Shown here: positions 61,087-64,000 of the stretch, piece after piece
Layout: the number at the start of each line of letters is the position of its first letter
Numbering within the stretch: position 1 is the stretch's first letter
Assembly (NCBI GenBank): GCA_028279985.1
Contig: JANQMR010000018.1
Coordinates: 241,542 to 305,541 of the forward strand
Length of the DNA stretch: 64,000 bases
Origin: Woeseiaceae bacterium
Lineage (GTDB): Bacteria > Pseudomonadota > Gammaproteobacteria > Steroidobacterales > Woeseiaceae
Direction of reading: 5' to 3'
Translations under genes and position numbers: made by a program
The notes under the pieces: generated by a model
What the model was told of the DNA's origin: nothing
The model's database searches: none
The model's input: only the letters and a program-made list of their open reading frames with translations

Positions 61087-64000
61087 ATGGACATGTCCGG
61101 AAAACGCTTTACCTGGGCCGGGGTCGGCCTGATACTTACGATCGCGGTTGGTTCGCCTGCCGTCGCCGACGACGTCGAGCTGTTGTTGTCGACGCCGGCG
61201 GCGAGCAACGCGGCCAAACCGAACGTGCTGTTCATCATCGACTCGTCGGGCAGCATGATGAGCGTGGAGACCAGCCAGCAGCCGTACGATCCCAATACAC
61301 CTTATAGCGGCCCCTGCCAAACCGACAAGTACTACTGGACGACCAATTCGACGCTGCCGGAGTGCGGCGAAGAAGCAGCGTACATGGTTCGGAAAACCTC
61401 GTTCGTCTGCCAACAGGGTCTGACACAACTCGGCGCGTCCGGATCCTATACGGATACGATGGCCCAGTACCGCAAGAAAGGTGGTAAGTGGAAGTGGCGG
61501 ACCATCAGCAGCTCGAAATCGACGGAGCTCGTCGAATGCGCGTCGGACTCTGGCGTTCACGGCAACGGCCCCAGCGCCGCATCGGAGCCGTATGCCCGTT
61601 CGGGCAGCAACCAGTCTGCATACACGTCGAATCCCGGCCTGGAAGTGGACTGGGGCGGCACGCCGACGCATCGTATCTACACCTTCTACGACGGCAACTA
61701 CCTGAACTGGTACTACAATCCACCGCAGACGAGCATGAGCCGCACGGACATGGTCAAGGCGGTGACCAAAAACGTGCTGGGCTCGATTAAGAACGTCAAT
61801 GTCGGCTTCATGCGTTTTCACTATCACCAGGGCGGACCGGTCATTCATGCCGTCAAGGACCTGGATACGCATCGCAACGAGGCCAACGCGATCGTCGACT
61901 CGATTCCGGCCAGCGGCTGGACGCCGTTGTCGGAAACGATGTACGAAGCGGCTTTGTACTGGCGCGGCATGCCTGGTCATTACGGGGAAACCTGGTCCAC
62001 CGATCCGGAAGCGATGGTCACATCGAGTCCAATGGTCTACAAGCAACCGGCCGAATACGCCTGTGCGAAGAACTTCGTGGTGCTACTGACCGACGGCGCA
62101 CCGACGCAGGACAGGGATGCCTATGACAAGGTACCCCTCCTGCCCGGATTTACGAGCACGCTCGGCCGCTCGAGCTGCACCGGCGGCGACGTCAACGGCG
62201 CCTGTCTCGACGACGTGTCGGAATACCTGTCGAAAGTGGACATCAATCCGTCGGTACCGGGCGATCAGACCGTCACGACCTACACGATCGGGTTTACGGT
62301 GGACCTGCCGATACTCAAATCGACGGCTGAGCTGTCGGGCGGCGAATACTATCTGGCCTCCGACGTCGCGTCGCTGACGGCGGCACTGACCGACATCGTC
62401 ACCGACATCTTCGATCGTGACATCTCCTTCACGGCGCCGACAGTCGCCGTGAACGCCTACAATCGAACAGAGCACCTGAACGACCTCTACGTATCGGTGT
62501 TCCGCGCGTCCGACGAGGTGCACTGGCCCGGTAATCTGAAAAAATTCAAGATCGCCGACGGCGAGATTCGGGACGCGAACGACAACAATGCGGTTAACCC
62601 GGAGACGGGTTTTTTCGCCGACAGTGCAAAGAACTTCTGGTCGGAGCTCTCGGGCCCCGACGGCTCCAACGTCATGATCGGCGGCGCGGCAAACTTACTG
62701 CCGGCCCCCGCGGTCCGCAAGCTCTACACCGACAAGGCACAAGGCCGGCTCAGCACACCGGGTAATGCCTTGTCGACGGCAAACCTGTCGTCCTTCCAGC
62801 CTGCCGATTTCGGCCTGACCGGGGCCGCGGGCGAGCCCACGCTGGGCCAGCTCATCGACTGGGCGCGCGGCGCGGACATCAAGGACCAGGACAACAACCC
62901 GGAAACGACGGTTCGTTATTCGATGGGTGACGCGCTGCACGCACAGCCTGCCGCGGTCGTCTACGGCGACTCGGTCGGCGGCAAGAAAGTCGTGCTTTTC
63001 TCCGCGACCAACGACGGTTACCTGCACGCTTTGGATGCCGAGACCGGCGTAGAGAAATGGGCTTTCGTTCCGAATGAGCTGTTGCCCAATCTCCGCGAGC
63101 TGTATTTCAACGAAAACGTCGATTACAAGAACTACGGTATCGACGGCGACATCGTTCCGGTCGTCAAGGATGCCAACCAAGACGGCATCATCGAACCCGG
63201 AACCGATTTCGTTTACATCGTCTTCGGCATGCGCCGCGGCGGTGATAACTATTACATGATCGACGTGTCGGATCCCGACGATCCGATTCTGCGTTGGGTC
63301 CGAAGCTTCCCTCAATCCGGCCAGAGCTGGTCGGCGCCGGTCGCCGCGCGGGTGAAGGTCGACAGCGTCAAGGCCACGGGCAATGACGACGCCGTACTGA
63401 TCCTCGGCGGCGGCTACGATACATCCCACGACTCACCCGCGCATCCGCAAGGCCCGGACCTCGAAGGTGCCGGCGTATTCATGCTCGACCTGGAAACCGG
63501 CGACATGATCTGGCGAGCCGGCAGCGACATGAACGCCGACCTCGAGCTCAGTCGGATGACGCGGTCGATCCCGAGCCGGATCCGGGTCATCGACATGAAC
63601 GGCGACGGCTTCGCCGATCGTATGTATGCGGCGGACCTGGGCGGTCAAATCTGGCGTTTCGATATTTTCAACGGTGAGATACCCAACAAGCTGATCGCCG
63701 GCGGCGTCATCGCCCGGTTCGGCGCCGAAGGCTTGTCGAATCCCGGTCCCGCCGATACGCGGCGATTCTACACGACGCCGGACGTGGCCATGTTTACCGA
63801 CGCGAGGCTGGATCGGCGTTTCCTGGCGATCAACATCGGCAGCGGCTACCGGGCACATCCGTTGGACAAGAGCGCCGCGGACCGGTTCTACTCGCTCAGG
63901 GACCCGGACGTCTTCAGCGCGCTGACACAGAGTGAATACGATACCTACCAGATCGTCGGCGAGAACGACCTGATCGAGGTCTCCGGCCAGTTCGACACGA
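61087..64000 (+). CDS. pilY1: Type IV pilus tip-associated protein PilY1 (second copy, 3' end outside window)
   Basis: The frame is open from ATG 61087 to the window end (971 codons). Signal peptide (TWAGVGLILTIAVGSPAVAD), then VLFIIDSSGSMMS (MIDAS), and the PilY1 propeller with KDANQDGIIEPGTDF and DMNGDGFADRMYAADLGGQI, both Ca-loop-like. It matches the first copy over its whole visible length but lacks the poly-Asp insert and is clearly diverged, so the duplication is not recent. ATG 61093 is an alternative start. Confidence 0.93.
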   Translation, partial: MDMSGKRFTWAGVGLILTIAVGSPAVADDVELLLSTPAASNAAKPNVLFIIDSSGSMMSVETSQQPYDPNTPYSGPCQTDKYYWTTNSTLPECGEEAAYMVRKTSFVCQQGLTQLGASGSYTDTMAQYRKKGGKWKWRTISSSKSTELVECASDSGVHGNGPSAASEPYARSGSNQSAYTSNPGLEVDWGGTPTHRIYTFYDGNYLNWYYNPPQTSMSRTDMVKAVTKNVLGSIKNVNVGFMRFHYHQGGPVIHAVKDLDTHRNEANAIVDSIPASGWTPLSETMYEAALYWRGMPGHYGETWSTDPEAMVTSSPMVYKQPAEYACAKNFVVLLTDGAPTQDRDAYDKVPLLPGFTSTLGRSSCTGGDVNGACLDDVSEYLSKVDINPSVPGDQTVTTYTIGFTVDLPILKSTAELSGGEYYLASDVASLTAALTDIVTDIFDRDISFTAPTVAVNAYNRTEHLNDLYVSVFRASDEVHWPGNLKKFKIADGEIRDANDNNAVNPETGFFADSAKNFWSELSGPDGSNVMIGGAANLLPAPAVRKLYTDKAQGRLSTPGNALSTANLSSFQPADFGLTGAAGEPTLGQLIDWARGADIKDQDNNPETTVRYSMGDALHAQPAAVVYGDSVGGKKVVLFSATNDGYLHALDAETGVEKWAFVPNELLPNLRELYFNENVDYKNYGIDGDIVPVVKDANQDGIIEPGTDFVYIVFGMRRGGDNYYMIDVSDPDDPILRWVRSFPQSGQSWSAPVAARVKVDSVKATGNDDAVLILGGGYDTSHDSPAHPQGPDLEGAGVFMLDLETGDMIWRAGSDMNADLELSRMTRSIPSRIRVIDMNGDGFADRMYAADLGGQIWRFDIFNGEIPNKLIAGGVIARFGAEGLSNPGPADTRRFYTTPDVAMFTDARLDRRFLAINIGSGYRAHPLDKSAADRFYSLRDPDVFSALTQSEYDTYQIVGENDLIEVSGQFDT

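Overview
The window looks like chromosomal DNA of a GC-rich gammaproteobacterium. The evidence is gene order: rnfABCDGE followed by nth, rnt facing grxD, purM-purN beside a DUF2066 gene, a homodimeric-type pyruvate dehydrogenase operon, and a type IV pilus minor-pilin/PilY1 operon. Marine or sediment lineages such as Woeseiales-like bacteria would fit, but nothing here fixes the species.

Layout. 1-4.6 kb: DUF2066 gene (partial), purM-purN, dcd and mrp. 5-9.9 kb: a soluble HEAT-repeat/Ser-Thr kinase fusion followed by two PilT-type ATPases. 10-17.3 kb: metG, the complete Rnf electron-transfer complex, and nth. 17.5-20.1 kb: DUF1841, then an MNIO (DUF692) oxidase, its partner protein and a DoxX protein, with no visible precursor peptide. 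20.2-23.2 kb: an FMN-dependent glutamate-synthase-like protein and an APC permease. 23.2-29 kb: aceE-aceF-lpd on the minus strand. 29.3-34 kb: leucyl aminopeptidase, rnt, grxD, a small lipoprotein, DUF1289, a PuuD-like membrane protein and nadC. 34-44 kb: a GGDEF/EAL protein, flavin reductase, M48 peptidase, two YbjQ proteins, an S9 peptidase, a rhomboid and a Tat-type amidohydrolase. 44-52.7 kb: an accessory, partly decayed stretch ending near tRNA-Thr(CGU). It holds a Fur-type promoter on a gutted TonB receptor, a PepSY membrane protein, a truncated HupE-like protein, a PEP-CTERM protein, a dockerin-bearing phosphoesterase, and cofE/cofD remnants of coenzyme F420 synthesis. 52.8-64 kb: a Fur/Irr-like regulator, then fimT-fimT-pilV-pilW-pilX and two successive [small secreted protein + PilY1] modules.

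Themes. Type IV pili appear twice: retraction ATPases with a kinase near 5-10 kb, and minor pilins with two PilY1 tip proteins near 53-64 kb. Redox metabolism is represented by Rnf, PDH and flavin proteins. Two sequence-level patterns cut across the genes. Short degenerate tandem duplications repeatedly sit exactly on gene ends or junctions and duplicate stop or start codons. Two long hairpins between convergent genes have unrelated stems but an almost identical 27-nt loop. The most notable decay events are the cofE-cofD deletion fusion and the Fur-controlled receptor remnant.
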